A stretch of 64,000 nt of DNA from assembly GCA_004194705.1 (NCBI GenBank), contig SADC01001146.1, positions 62,001 through 126,000 on the forward strand. Direction: 5' to 3'. The stretch comes from Ditylenchus dipsaci. Lineage: Eukaryota; Nematoda; Chromadorea; Rhabditida; Anguinidae. The translations under genes and the position numbers were made by a program. Within the stretch, counting starts at the first letter, position 1; every line of letters starts with the position of its first letter. Below are positions 1 through 13,000 of the stretch, piece by piece. The notes below the pieces were generated by a model. That model had not been told where the DNA came from. It saw nothing but the letters and a program-made list of their open reading frames with translations, and ran no database searches.

Positions 1-1400
1 TTTTGCACAGCCGGTTTTCTGTGTTTGCTCTCCTAATTTTCTCTTGAAGTCTCTTTTTGAGTCCTTTGATAAATTTTTACTAATTTATGGAGGCTAGGTA
101 TCATCGCTTAGGTGGAAGTGCTTAGGTAGTGGTACTTGGGTGGTGGTAGATTGTAGTTTCTAGGTGGTTGTACCTTAGTGGCAGTACTTATGTAGCAGTA
201 TCCAAGTTGTATATTAGACTATTTTTCGCAGTGCATCTGACTATGTTGGCAGATAGACCATCTGGATGTCCCATGGACCAACTGAACCAGGTGGTCGTCC
301 ACTTGGATCAAATTTTTTTAATGTTTTCCGGGTTTCAAAACCTGTTTTCTGCACTAATTCAAGCATTCTGAAGATAGTTTGACAGTACTCAAATTATGTT
401 TTGCAAGATTTACGAAAACTGTAAAAATACCATGTAAACGTAATTTCACTACTGTTAAACCATCTTTAGAATGCGTTAGTTAGTGCAGAAAACAATTTTT
501 GGAGCTGAAAAACGTAAAAAAATTCGATCCAAGTGGATGACCACTTGGTTTAGTTGGTGCATGGATTATTCAGTAAAACTAAGGTTAAATTTTAGAAAAA
601 CATGCATTGAAATTCTCTTAACGTTTTTATCTTATTTCAGCCAATTTAGGTTGATATCCATTTTATCAGCTGGTACCCATTTCAGATTTTGGAGACCAAA
701 TGGGTAAAATCACAATTTTTGGTTTTACAAACCAATATTCGCTGACCAAATGATCGAGGACCAAATGACCGGGGACCAAATGCCATCTAGTGCCAAAAGA
801 TACCGAATAACACGTAAAGGCACTTTGTAGTTGTTTTTGTGTCAAAGACCTTCTTATTTCAACTTTTTCTTCTCGTACCCTTCCTTTCTCCAGGTTCCTA
901 TAGTGTTCTCCCAGTAAAATTCTTCTTAATTACATTCATAGTGGTTATGGTCTGGTAGTTATACCATTAGTGGTCTTCTTCAGATATCAGTGCCTAGGTG
1001 GCCCAATCCTGATGGTAATGCGATGGTACCCAGATGGAAAAACTTAACCAAACCAAACCTGGAAAGCAGAAATTTCTTAAAAGCAAAAAATAATCTACTT
1101 TTCCAACTTAAAATTGTGTGAGGAATAAGGTTTGTTAGGACCAAGATCAAAATTTCACCCACGCAAACCCCAAAACGTGTGGTGGTTACTTCTTGGTCAG
1201 GTGATATCCACCTGGATGGCCTACAAAATTAAAATCTCTTAAGAACAAAAAATAAACTATTTTTTCTAATTTAAAATTATGTGAGGGATTGGGCCTGTTA
1301 AAAGCTAGAAAGAAAACAGTTCCGAAATTACTAAAAAACAAGATGAAAAAAGACCACGTCCAATTGCATAACTTTATTCCAACGACAACATACGGGATAT
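1..1400. repeat. Repeat-rich stretch without a recognised gene
   Basis: No convincing coding exon was found. Short degenerate words recur: variants of ACCTGGATGGCC and TAGGTGGTGGTA near 100-200, 1000-1030 and 1200-1225, and a GACCAAATG tandem at about 738-795. The same CACCTGGATGG words recur inside transposons near 28110-28500 and 50970-51200, so this is probably decayed mobile-element filler. Open frames here are short and repeat-derived. Confidence 0.5.
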
Positions 1401-1419
1401 CAACAATTCAAATAATGCT

Positions 1420-2170
1420 TTAACGCTTGCGCTGACCTCCTCCTTTGCGAGCTTTTTTCGGCTTGGGCGGCAATATCACTCCATCATACTTCTGCTGAAA
1501 CTACTTGACTGCCTCGTCCTTGCCACAACGATGAGATGGACCCTGAAAATAAGGGCCATATATACAGATCGCTTAGACTAACCACAAAAATTACATACAC
1601 ACGACCCTGAGCTCTGCGACGCTTAGCCACTCGACGACCAGCACGGTCAAGCACCACGTAGAAGTCCATTTCCTAGATCCCAATCGACGGGTCATACTTG
1701 ATTCCCGAATCGATGTGCTCCTGAATGCCAAAGCCAAAGTTGCCTGTGTCCGAAAAGTTCTCACGATAGAGTTCGTATTCTTTGACCTGGTGGTAAAAAG
1801 TTAGGGAATAAAACATTGAATAAAGGCAAACCTTCGATCCGCATCGATGATTTCCTCAGCTTTCGGCCCTCGAACGGTGCAGTGGACGGAGATCTTCTCT
1901 ATGCGGCGAATACCAGACGAGCGGACTGTGTATCGAGCTCAGGAGAGAACCGGCGTTTGACCTGTCAACTGTTCCAGCACCTGAAATAGAGCAAAATAGA
2001 CGATCATAGATGTTATTTTAAGAAAGATGAGATACCTTTGCAGCTCGTTTTAGTCTGTCACCAGATTCGCCAACGCAGATATTGAGGCACAGCTTTTGGA
2101 TCTTCAGATCTCGCATTGGGTTGGCCAACTTCTTTTCCTTTACTTTAGCGATTTGCTCAGCTTCACCCAT
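1420..2170 (-). pseudogene. rpl-11: Ribosomal protein L11 (uL5), intron-containing, probably a pseudogene
   Basis: Four minus-strand blocks give nearly the whole of large-subunit ribosomal protein L11: 2036-2170 (MGEAEQIAK ... [19 protein letters not shown]), 1832-1980 (VLEQLTGQTP ... [12 protein letters not shown]), about 1601-1786 ([20 protein letters not shown], then DFYVVLDRAG) and 1420-1542 (ending in a basic GGGQRKR tail and TAA). L11 normally binds 5S rRNA with L5 in the large subunit. Splice signals are intact, but three stops lie in frame: TGA at 1939-1941 (usual Lys), TAG at 1673-1675 (usual Tyr) and TAG at 1501-1503 (usual Trp). One base is also missing at the end of the second block (near 1832). 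An AG acceptor just before the ATG suggests a 5' UTR intron. Retained introns argue against retrotransposition, so this looks like a decayed duplicate. The stops are substitutions, unlike the single-base losses elsewhere in the window. Confidence 0.85.
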
Positions 2171-2273
2171 CTTTCTTGCTTTCTGAAATTGAGGAGTACA
2201 GTTAGCAATCATACCATAATTAACGCATATAAAATCATAACAAGCTGATATTTCACAGCAAGAGCTTGACTTG

Positions 2274-2347
2274 GGAATTTACTGTGGTGGAATTTACCGT
2301 GGGGGGAATTCACCGTGGGGGAATTTACCGTGGGGGAATTTACCGTC
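2274..2347. repeat. Tandem repeat of a GGGAATTTACCGT unit
   Basis: About five imperfect copies of a 15-16 bp unit (GGGGGAATTTACCGT) run head to tail. No coding sense. Confidence 0.8.
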
Positions 2348-2435
2348 GCTCCGTATAACACGGTTTCTTACGCAATTAGACTGAAAAAAAAATTGCAAAA
2401 AAATCAGCAGGGGGACCAAGGCAAAATTAGCAGTT

Positions 2436-2660
2436 CGCCCCTTTTTGGACAAATGTCCAAAAGGGACGAAACGTTTCGCCCCTTTTGGACATTTGTCCAA
2501 AAGAGGGCGGAACGTCTATGCACCGAAAATTAAGAGAGCAAACATAGAAAACCGGCTGTGCAAAAAAATAGGAATGAATTTGAATGTGTACAAACTTGGC
2601 GTTCTGTTAAGACGTTTAGCGGTTTTTGTGACATTTGTCACGCCAACCGCTAAACGCCCC
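2436..2660. repeat. Two short palindromes
   Basis: About 2436-2507 is an inverted repeat built on CCTTTTGGACATTTGTCCAA, and about 2611-2657 is one with GTTTAGCGGT arms around a TGACATTTGTCA centre. They look like internal pieces of a hairpin transposon. Confidence 0.6.
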
Positions 2661-3023
2661 TATGCCATTTCAAAAGACAAAAAATTTGTGGCAGAATTTT
2701 GACAAAACGATCCATCGAATTTCTTTGAGAAGAAATATTTTCTGCTGCATCTTTCAGCTTTGTACACTCCGTTCAATAATTATAGAGCCACCCTTAATTT
2801 TTGGGTTTTGAGTCAGTAACATCCATTTTTGTCAAACTTTGACTACAAAAAGATGTCTTATAACGAGAAACACCAATGTAGTTGAAAGAATCGAATTTCA
2901 AAATAGCGCACTCATTTTTTGTCGAGAAAGTCGAAAAATGACCGTTCAATAATTACCGAGCCACCTGCTAGTTCTATTCATAAATGTTGACAGATGGCTT
3001 TTATTTCATAAGCAATGGATGTA

Positions 3024-3646
3024 AGCCCTGTTCCTCAGCTACAATTTGGTAGGTCAAACTTTTTTTTTGGATTATTCTACGAACAGTTATGACCATCAAG
3101 ATAAAAGCGTCGATTTCAAGTCAAAATAAAGGAAAATCTAAGGAAAATGACTGTTTAGCCACATAAATAATAGCTTTTCTCAAAAAAATGTCGATGAAAA
3201 GATGACATCCAATGCACCATTCGAAAGCTCTTTGATCTCTCTACAAAATGACATGTCGACTATCTGTTTATTAAAATACAGAGCTGAGAAACGGACGGTT
3301 GAAGTTAAAAAAAGGTGAAAACCCCCTCTTTTTGCCTTATTTTTAGCGTTTTTTGTCTTGTCTAAATTCAACTGTCCGTTTCTCAGCCCTGTATTTTTCT
3401 AAAAAAACAGTCGACGTGTTATTTTGTAGAGAAATCAAAGAGCTTTCGAATGGTGCAATGGATGTCATATTTCACCGACATTTCTTTGAGAAAAGCTATT
3501 ATTTATGTGGCTAAACAGTCATTTTCCTAGATTTTTCTTTATTTTGATTAGAAATTGACACTTTTATGTTGATGGTCATAACTTTTTCCATAATTATCAA
3601 AAATAGAAGTTTGACCCACCAAATTGTAGCTAAGAAACAGGGCTAC
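3024..3646. repeat. Foldback (palindromic) element, about 620 bp
   Basis: The left arm beginning CCTGTTCCTCAGCTACAAT is repeated inverted at the right end (ATTGTAGCTAAGAAACAGGG), and homology continues inward to a centre near 3340, where ACGGACGGTTGAAGTT faces its complement. A diverged relative lies in 26496-26870. No ORF. Confidence 0.85.
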
Positions 3647-4055
3647 GAAATAATAGTGTGAAATAAATGAATTTTTTGAGATTATTGCGGTTTCTGTTTA
3701 TTGCGGTTGCCTGTTCAATTTTTTTGTCCGGGTATAAAATGGACTCGTATCAGAAAAATGAATTTACAACGATGTCAAAGCCTGACAATTAAAAAATTGA
3801 ACTAAGCATTTGAAAGAGGAAGAAAAATGCTACATCTTTGCCTTTAACAGAACTTTCAACACGCAGGAAAAATTCCAAAACTTTCACGATTTATAAATGT
3901 AACCATGTGTTCAATTTTTTTTTGTCCGCTACTGTAACTCGATAATCTTGACCTACTATTCAGTAGCCACTTTTGTTTTTTAGCTGTTCATGTTATAAAA
4001 TTTTTATTGTTCGTCTCAAATCTCAAACAAAGCTTTCAACAAATCCATGAATAAT

Positions 4056-7000
4056 TCAAATAACCGTTGATTTTATAATTGTTCCAACTACAGCAGCAGT
4101 GATTGGGTGCATATACGGAATGTTTTTCTCAAAAGTTTCTAGTGCCTTTTGTTTGCTCTCTTCCCAAGACAACAGCTTTCTGAAAAACCATACTCCGGTA
4201 AAACTTTCAAACTCAATATTTTGTGCTTGTTATGTTACCTGTAGACAGGTTTCACAAATTTCATTCTTCCTATGATTAATTTTGTATTATCTGGCTAAAA
4301 AACACAATCCCAACCTTGTTTGGTTACGAACTCTAGTGCAAACTCAATTATGGGTGTCCATTTGGCTTTTATAGCTATCAGAATCCATGACTTGAGAATC
4401 TAAAGTGGTTAATTTTTTTATTTTTTCACTTATTTGAGTGGGAATTACCTCGTAATTTCCCACACTGTTCAGTGAATACAGCTTTTCAAGTGTTCCACTC
4501 GATTAGTAGAAAGTGGTTCACCCTGAATTGTTAAGTCAGGCTTTTGCGTACACCGGGTGTTTCAAGGAGTTTAGGTGTTCGAAATGGCCGTGTAAATTTT
4601 TTTAAAGGACCATATTCATGGTGGTAGGGAACTGCATGCGGTGCTATATGGCGCTATTTTAGCACCAAAAGTGCTATAAAATGCTAAAAATTCTTATTTA
4701 GCATCAAGTTAAATTAGTATTTAAAGTCTTATTTGCACTAACAAGGGAACCACCCAAGCTGTCTTTTTGATGTGATTTAAAGACTTATATGAAAATGCTC
4801 GTTATGGTCGGTTTGGTGTGTGAAATTTTAATATCGTCGCCGGGCACAGCGAGAAAAATGATGAGGTTAGATAGTTAAATACGAAAAAGTGCTCACCCCA
4901 TTGTGGTTTTTTAATGTTTTAAGTTAAAGTATCCCTTAAACTGAAGATGCCACTGCGGAAACTTTTTCTTTGTTTGTTGCGCATATTGCGATAGTTTTTT
5001 GCTATAATTATTTATATTGTAGTGAAAAACCAGTGTAATTAGTCAAAAGTGGATGTCGAAAATTGCGAGAGTTTGAACTTTAATTATTCCATACAATCAA
5101 AAATAACTATAATCAAAGAAGAACTACTGGCTTGAGTTCAGAATCCCCCCCCTCCCACGGGGACTGATCAGGTGGAGGAGATAACTTCATATTCGTGTTT
5201 CTCGACCCCGATTTCATGAGAAAGCCGGCTGTTTTTTTGGTTCTGAGAAAAAAAAAATTTTTCAAACACAGGGGGGTATCATGGTTTTTTAGTCGAAATT
5301 TGAAAAATTTAAATTAGCGCCTTTTGAATTAAAAGGGAATAAGGGCTGTATTGGGAGGGGTAGGGAATAAAAGGGGGCCACTGATCACACAGGGCCACTA
5401 ACAAGAAGATGTTGAACATAGTTTTGAATACTGGGCCTACCGCATAAATAAACTCTGGTATGCATGCTTTTTCATGCATCCAGAGTCACTTTCGAGTGAT
5501 TTGTGTCTAAGGTATGTGGGTGTGCGCATCTCAACTCCAAGCCCCCAAGCCCCCTGCGCCCCCGAAGGGGGCGCAGGGGGCTTGAGAGTTAGAGATGCGC
5601 GCACACACTTACCTTAGACATGATTCCGAGAAGTACTCTTGACCATAAAATGCATAAAGAGTCTTTTTTTGCCACGGCCCAGTTGAAAAACATGGTGAGG
5701 CAGTCGAAGAATATAGATATTCAAATTTATAATCTTCTGCCATAAAAGTGGCCCCTTTTATTCCCTTCCCTCCCAATACAGCCCTTATTCCAGGGATGAT
5801 ATCTCAAAATTTGAAAAAAAGTACATTTTCCAAAAAAAAAAGATTTTGGGGCCAAAAAAAAGTACAATTCCCGAAACTCAATAAAAGCGCCTTCAAACTT
5901 TTTATTTCTACACCAATGAAACACATAACACTTTTCAAACAAATAAAACAATTCAATCATATTTCTGTTACTATAGACACATGAATCTAAATTAACTCAT
6001 ACAAAATTTTTGTCTGACTTTTGGTATTTTGTATTTTTCCGCACCATAAGTCGTGTCAAAATTTCGGGCCGTTTTTTCACAAGCGATGTTTGTGGTATTG
6101 TGTTTTTACCTTAGATTTTTCATAAATTTTTTTAAAGTTTACCACTCATTTTGTAGCCAAGATTTTGAGCTGCAAAATGAGTGGTAAACTTTTGATAAAT
6201 TGATGAAAATCCAAAAAAAAACGTAGTGCCACAAATATTGCTTGTAATTAAATCAGTACGGATTTTTCGACACGCCCTAATATTAGGTTGTTCGGAAAGT
6301 TCGCGGAATTTTGTAATGATCCCTATTGTGTTTTTAGCGTTTTGGTTTTCGAGTTTTCTTGCAATTCTGTTGCATTTAAACCGTTTCTTTTTGTTGTTTT
6401 CTTATGCCGAATGAGATTTTCATCCATATGAAATCGATCAAATCAAAACGGTTTTAAAGCAACAACGTTGCAAAAAAAATCGAAAACCAAAACACTAAAA
6501 ACACAACGGGGGACCGTTACGAAATTCCGCGAACTTTGCAGCTTTTTTGATTTGCAGCTTTTTCTATTTAGAAATTTAGTTGATCACACTTTTCGAACTA
6601 TTGATATCAAAGTAGAAAATCATAAGGCAGCTGGAGACAGCAATACGCAGGATTCAGCCTGCAGTTCTCAGAGAAATATCTCGCCAACTCCGAAAAGTGG
6701 GAAAAGAATCAGGCATGACCTGAAAGCCTTTTAGGCTCAGCAAAATTCGAATTAAAAACTGTGCAGCAGGCGAAATTTTTTAAAAATTCGAATGTTTCTT
6801 ACATTTTCGGCGCCTATTCGAAAGAAAAAAAAAGTACAAAAAGTACATTTCTCCAAAAAAGTACAAATCTTTTTAAAAAGTACATTGAAAAAAGAAAAGA
6901 TTTGGAGTCCCAAAAAAGTACAAATCTTTTTAAAAAGTACATATATCATCCCTGCCTTATTCCCTTTTAAATTCAAAAGGCGCCAATTTAAATTTTTCAA

Positions 7001-10000
7001 ATTTTGACTAAAAAACCATGATACCCCCCCTGTGGTTCGAAAAAAAATTTTTTTCTCAGAACCAAAAAACAGCCGGCTTCTCATGAAATCGGGGTCGAGA
7101 AACACGAATATGAAGTTATCTCCTCCACCTGATCAGTCCCCGTGGGGGGGGGGGGGGATTCTGAACTGCAACCGAACTACTTACTGGCTGCCTGTCATCC
7201 TCAATATTCTCGCTGTCCACCGATAATATTAAAATTCCACGGATTAAACGACCAAGGCGAGTATTTTACAAAGATCTTGAAATCTTATCGAAAAGACAGC
7301 TAGTTTAGCACTAATTTTTTTTTTAATTTTTTATTGAATTTTCAGTAATTTAAATGTAAATTTTAGATTCGTGCTCAGCATGGTTGATTTTCTTATAAAA
7401 AGCTATTACAGTCAAACGTCAATATATCAACCCTCTATATTGCATCCACCTCTATGTTGCATCCGCTTTTTTATTTTGGTTTTGTTGGCGGAAAATAAAT
7501 TACCTATTATCAACCCTCTATATTGCATCCGGCAGGGCCGGTCGCTTGCGGGATGCAATATAAAGGTTTGAGTGTAGTGTCAGTCAGAACCAGTGTTTTC
7601 GAAACTCACATTCACACTCACACTCACAGTGTGATCTCACGTCACACCCTCACAGTCACACTCACACTTGATGTGAGTGTGACTGTGAGTGTGAGTTTAG
7701 GTGTGATGTGAGATGTGAGGCTCACTGTGAGGTGAGTGTGAGTGTGAGTTTCGAAAACACTAGTTAGAACTCACTGTCTAATTTAAAATTCCGCTCGAGA
7801 CAAAAAACATTACAACTAAAATTTTCAAACCCAATCATTTATAGCCAATTTTTCAATTTTATTTCAATATATTTTCAATTTTTAATTTAAATATTTTTGT
7901 CTCTAACGAAATCCGAGATTCGTTAGTGAGCTCTAACTGAAACAGCATTTATATAAGGAAATCAACCATGCTGAGCACGAATTCGGTGCCAAATCTAAAG
8001 TTCACATATAAATTACTAGAAACTCATCAAAAAGACGTAAAAAATATTAGTGCTAAATTATCACTAACAAGGGAGGAACCCCGACTGTGACTTGGGGTTT
8101 TTTCAATTAAGTTTTTTTATGCGCATATTCTTGTAGAGCGTGTCCGCCTCTGAAACTCAAAAAAAATTTTATAAAATTTTTTATGAATGACCCATGGCCC
8201 AAGGGTCAGCTATGAAAAAACAATGATAAGGGTGTCGAGGTGTTTTTAGAACTTTGAGTGACCCTTCTACCACATTTTGTGGATCTTCAGTGCTGGGGAA
8301 CCAGATTAGTCAGGAACTTGGGCACGCTCTACAAGAGTACGCAAAAAATTTTTTGTCATCGAAGTTCACCCATGTCACAGTCAGGGTCCCTCCCTTGTAA
8401 TTGCAAATATGACTTCAAATGATTCAAAACAATTTAACTTGGTTCTAAATAAGAATTTTATCACTTTTTCTGGCACTTTTAGTGCAGATCATCGAGATCC
8501 AGATCATCGTGAGCATGGTCTTTAAGAGGAATTTTCAAGATTCAGTTTTCGCCAATAGGTTCTTCTCGCCAACGATTTTTTTGGGCATATAAAGTCAAAA
8601 ACACGATTTAAACTAGGTGCTTCCACTGTGGATGGCCTCCGGATAGACAAGACCCAAACCACAGGGGCCAAGCGAAAATCGTGTTTTTGACATTATATAC
8701 AGGGTATCGAAATTTACTTTTTAAAAAAATTTGTACTTTAAAAAAATATTGTCGGCGAGAAATCCGATCGCCACAAACAGCTCCTCAAAAATCGCTTTTT
8801 AAAAAAATTGCCCCTATTTAAAACCCTAAAAATTTTTGAAACGACCTGTACTTTTACCCAGTCACTCACACACAAAATTACCCACCGCCTCAATACAATC
8901 CAATACTTTGACTTTTTGACCTGCAGTCATGTCCAAAAACTGTTGTTTTTGCAGCTGAAGCACTTCCTGGTCACTAGCTGTCAGCCATTTAGCAGCTAAG
9001 TGACGACATTCATTTACAAGACTTTCATCATATCTAAATTACAGCCCGTTTGAAACAAATTATCAACATTTTTTCACATTGAAAACTAATGAGAACCACA
9101 AATTTTAATTTGTGCTCTGGCTCCGGCTCTGACTTTTTGAAAATTTCGCTCTGACTCTTGCTCTGAAATTTCGGAAATTTTGCTCTGGCTCGGAGCCAGA
9201 GCTAGATCCGGAGCGTTATGCACCACTGACTTCACGATAACTTTCAAACACACCAACACATCAGCTTCAACGTAGAATAATAACGGGTGCTCAATAAGTT
9301 CCCGGACAGACTTTAAGGCCTTTGTTAGCCATTAAAGATGTAGGCCGCACTGTATTATATGTCCTAACTCAAAATCGCGATTTAACCACTTAAAAAGATG
9401 TTTTACGTTCTAAAACATACAGAAAACATGTTTTAGGTGGGGGCGACACTTTTTTAAGAAAAAATTATTTGACCAAAAATGACAAAAAATCGAAAAAGAG
9501 CTAAAAGTTTTAAGCCTAAGCCTAAGCCTAACCTAAGCCTAAGCCTAAGCCTAAAGCCTAAGCCTAAAGCCTAAGCCTAAACTTAAGCCTAAAGCCTAAG
9601 TCCAAGATCGAGCTTAAAAGATCGAGCTAACAAAAAGTTTCCATTCGAAAATTGGCAAATTTTAGCATTTTTAGTCAAAAATGACCATGATTGTGTCAAA
9701 AAAATTTTCTTAAAAAAGTGTCGCCCCCCACCCAAAAACATGTTTTCTGTATGTTTTAGGACGTAAAACATCTTTTTAATTGGTTAAAATCGCGATTTTG
9801 AGTTAGGACATATAATACAGTTTAGCCAAGATGTATAATTGAGGAATTCTGAAATCGCAGTTTTATTGCACTTTTATTACTCTTTCGAATGCTATATCAC
9901 ACTTTTCTTACTGTTGAGAATAGCTTGGCAAACCACCCCATAAAAGAAAGGGACAGAAAAATAATTTTGGGAAAGCATTTTATCACATCAACTTGTCAAA

Positions 10001-13000
10001 AGTTCAACTCATTGTCTAGCATGCAAACAACTTTTTAGCAAGAAATTGTAGGGCAATTCAAAAGCTACAAAACCCATTTCACAGAATAGTTATTCAAAAT
10101 CTAAGGGTTGAAATATTAGCTGAATGAAAAAAAATCAGTTTCTTAAAAAATGACCAAAATCCAAGTTTTTTCAATTTTTCTTTTTTTGTCTTTTTTTTTA
10201 ATTGATTTTTTACGAAAACATATTTCCAGGGATGAGAAATTGATCCTATTCCTTATTAAATTAGGAGCAAATAGGATGTTTTTATGCTGTTCGCTCCTCA
10301 AATATCCTACGAGCATCCACATACTAAAATATCCTAATTAGGATCTTTTTAATAGAGCATCCTAACTAGGATGCTCTAGTCAAAACATCCTAATCAAGAT
10401 CTTTTTGACTAGAGTATCCTAATTAGGATGCTCTATTAAAAGGATCCTATTTAGGATGTGGATCCTAGCAGGATATTTTAGGAGCAAATAGGATAAAAAA
10501 ACATCCTATTTTATCCTAATTAGGATCAATTTCTCATCCCTGCCCATATCTCAACATTCAAATTTTTAAAAACTATTCTGTGAAATGGGTTTTGTAGCTC
10601 TTTAACTGCGCTACAAGATATTACTGAAATGTTATCAAAATGCAGAGCTCTGAGTTCAACATTTGACCAGCTAAAGTGATTAAATTTCTCGAAATTATTT
10701 TCCCATTTTTTTCTGTACCTTTATTTTTTGTTTTGGTTTACCAGCCTAAGAAGAATGTGATATAGCATTCTCAATAGGAGAAGAAACACAACAAAACTGT
10801 CTTTTTTGAACTTTGTGATTACACAGCTTTAATGGCTAACTGAGGCCTTTGTCCGGGAGCTTATTGAACACCTGTTTTTTAGCCAAACTTTTTTCAAAAG
10901 GTAGCTAAGGTCCTGCGCTGCAACTTAACAAAACTTTTTTTCAAAAATAATCATTGAAATAAAAAATTCCTTAGTGATCAGTGAAAAATCGGGATTTTTC
11001 ACTAAAATCAGAGTGAGTACCCACTTTAAAATCGATAGACAGCCTCAACGGATCAGGCTCATCGCTGTAACCTTTTTTTAAACGGTAGCCCAGATCCTGA
11101 GCTAAAACGTCACAAAGCGTTTTTCAAATTTTGCAATTGAAAGATCCAGTTAAATCATATTCATAAAAAAGTAGGACACACACCCACAAATGCCAAATAC
11201 TATATAAGATGTACCATGAATATATATATCAAAAACCGCATTAGGCAAAAAAAATTGAAAATTCGTTACTTAGGTTTGTTGGGTGGGACTCCGGGATTGT
11301 TGAGCCATGTGTCAAAGTCGATAGTGTCCAGCACATCTCTCTGACTACTAAAAAACTCATACAAGCAAATTTTCCAATCCTCAGTGACTATGGATTTGTA
11401 AGAGAAACGAGCAATGTAGAAGCGAAGAAATTCTTCAAATTTGGGGGTGTCTCCAGCTTTTGCTCCAAGTACAACAGGAAAGCTGATCCCTGGAAAGCAA
11501 TAAATCCTGTAAAGATATAACCTTCCTGTAAATAAACTTTTTATTGGCTGACTTCGGATGAACACCCACTCATTCTGAGTCAGATTTCGCCTCATCGTTA
11601 ACTGTAGAAATTCTCGTAAAAAATTCATTTTAAAATTCAAGAAAAATTCTACAGTCATTAACATACAGTTAACGATAAGGCACAATCTGACTCAGGAAAA
11701 GTGGGTGTTCCTCCGAAGCAGTGTTGTAAATCTTAGAATAACGGCAGCGGGACCGACTCACGGAACCGACCGCGAAAATTTTGGCACCGGCTCAGGGCAC
11801 CGACTTCAAAAATTTCGGCACCGGTACCAGATCACGGCACCGATTCGGTGCCGTGTTCTGCCTGGTGCCGGTGCCGCACCGATCTAATTCAGAATTTCGG
11901 CACCACACCGATTTATGGTACCGACCTCGAGAAAATCTGGCACCGGCACCAGCTCATGGCACCGACTATAAAAATTTCGGCGTCGATGCCACTTACAGCG
12001 CTGATCCGAAGTCAGTCCAAAACAAAGTGTTTATTTGCATGCGCTTTATATGAGTTTTCGAGGAGAAAACCACATACTTTTTCGTATGGAATAACTGAGA
12101 ACGCATCGTCAGGATCACAGCCAGCCATATTGGGTATTAATTTAGTGAAGTTGTGGGTGGGATTGAACACAGTGTTGATAGTCGGCAACATATTGTCTTC
12201 CCAGCCATTTAGGGACTGGAATTGGCGAATATTTTCGCCATAAACTCTGCCCATGATCTTGCGCTCCACGAACTGGGTGAAACCTGCATGCAGTTATATT
12301 TGGAATTTTTAAGTTTGACTGAATCTACCTACCTTCATTTAGCCTGAAATGATTTTTAAAAAATATTTGTGGGTTAATTTTCAACCTTTTTTATAAAAAA
12401 CTTACCAAAAGTGCTCCCAATTAGCATTAGTGACTAGATCTATGATTTTAATGTAATTTTTGGGTTAAGCTGCATAATCTAACTTCCAGTCCAGCTGTGT
12501 GTTATTTCATGAGCAATTAATGAGATGTTTGACCGGTCATTAGCGATAATCGTGGGAGTTACAAAGGTCAGGCACTAAAAAGAATGTGGTGTGAAATTTT
12601 GAAAACATTTATGTTTTTGGTTGTTCTAAAAATCTCCCGCCCTATTTGGATATACCCTCTTACCAAATCTACTTTTTTCTTTCTTCAACATCACACATCA
12701 ACCAAATATATTCTACACACATCGACCAAAATATGAACATTATTTGAATTCTCATTAATAAAATAATTGAGTTTTGGGAAGTCTTATTTTTCCTAATCAC
12801 TGAAATCCAGCACAATTAATTATGTTTGCTTATTTATGGTTAATTTTGTGTGTAAAATTAAAATGGTGTATTTATTGATTTTTTCGGAGCTAGTAGCGCT
12901 AGTTTCGGCGCTAGTTTCAAAGCGTTTTTTCAAAAGTTGGTTGGCGTGTATACCCGAGTAGAGTAAAATTTTCGACTTACAGGATTTTCCATCCCGCCGA

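Larger units (their letters stand above)
9285..10873. mobile_element. Large mariner-type palindrome with other repeats inside
   Basis: Outer ends GGGTGCTCAATAAGTTCCCG (left) and inverse CGGGAGCTTATTGAACACC (right) resemble mariner terminal repeats. Arms share hairpins such as GTAGCTCTTTAACTGCGCTAC. A one-armed relative starts at 49511. It contains a TTAGGC array (9511-9600) in an internal palindrome and a hAT-like element (10227-10542). Confidence 0.75.

Noticed and set aside
1501..1941. Stop-codon recoding or RNA editing in L11
   Set aside because: TAG at a Tyr site and TGA at a Lys site cannot both be explained by one recoding rule or by A-to-I editing, and TAA/TGA/TAG end other genes here normally.
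9511..9600. Chromosome end
   Set aside because: The TTAGGC array is short, flanked on both sides by other sequence, and lies inside a palindrome within an LTA4H intron.
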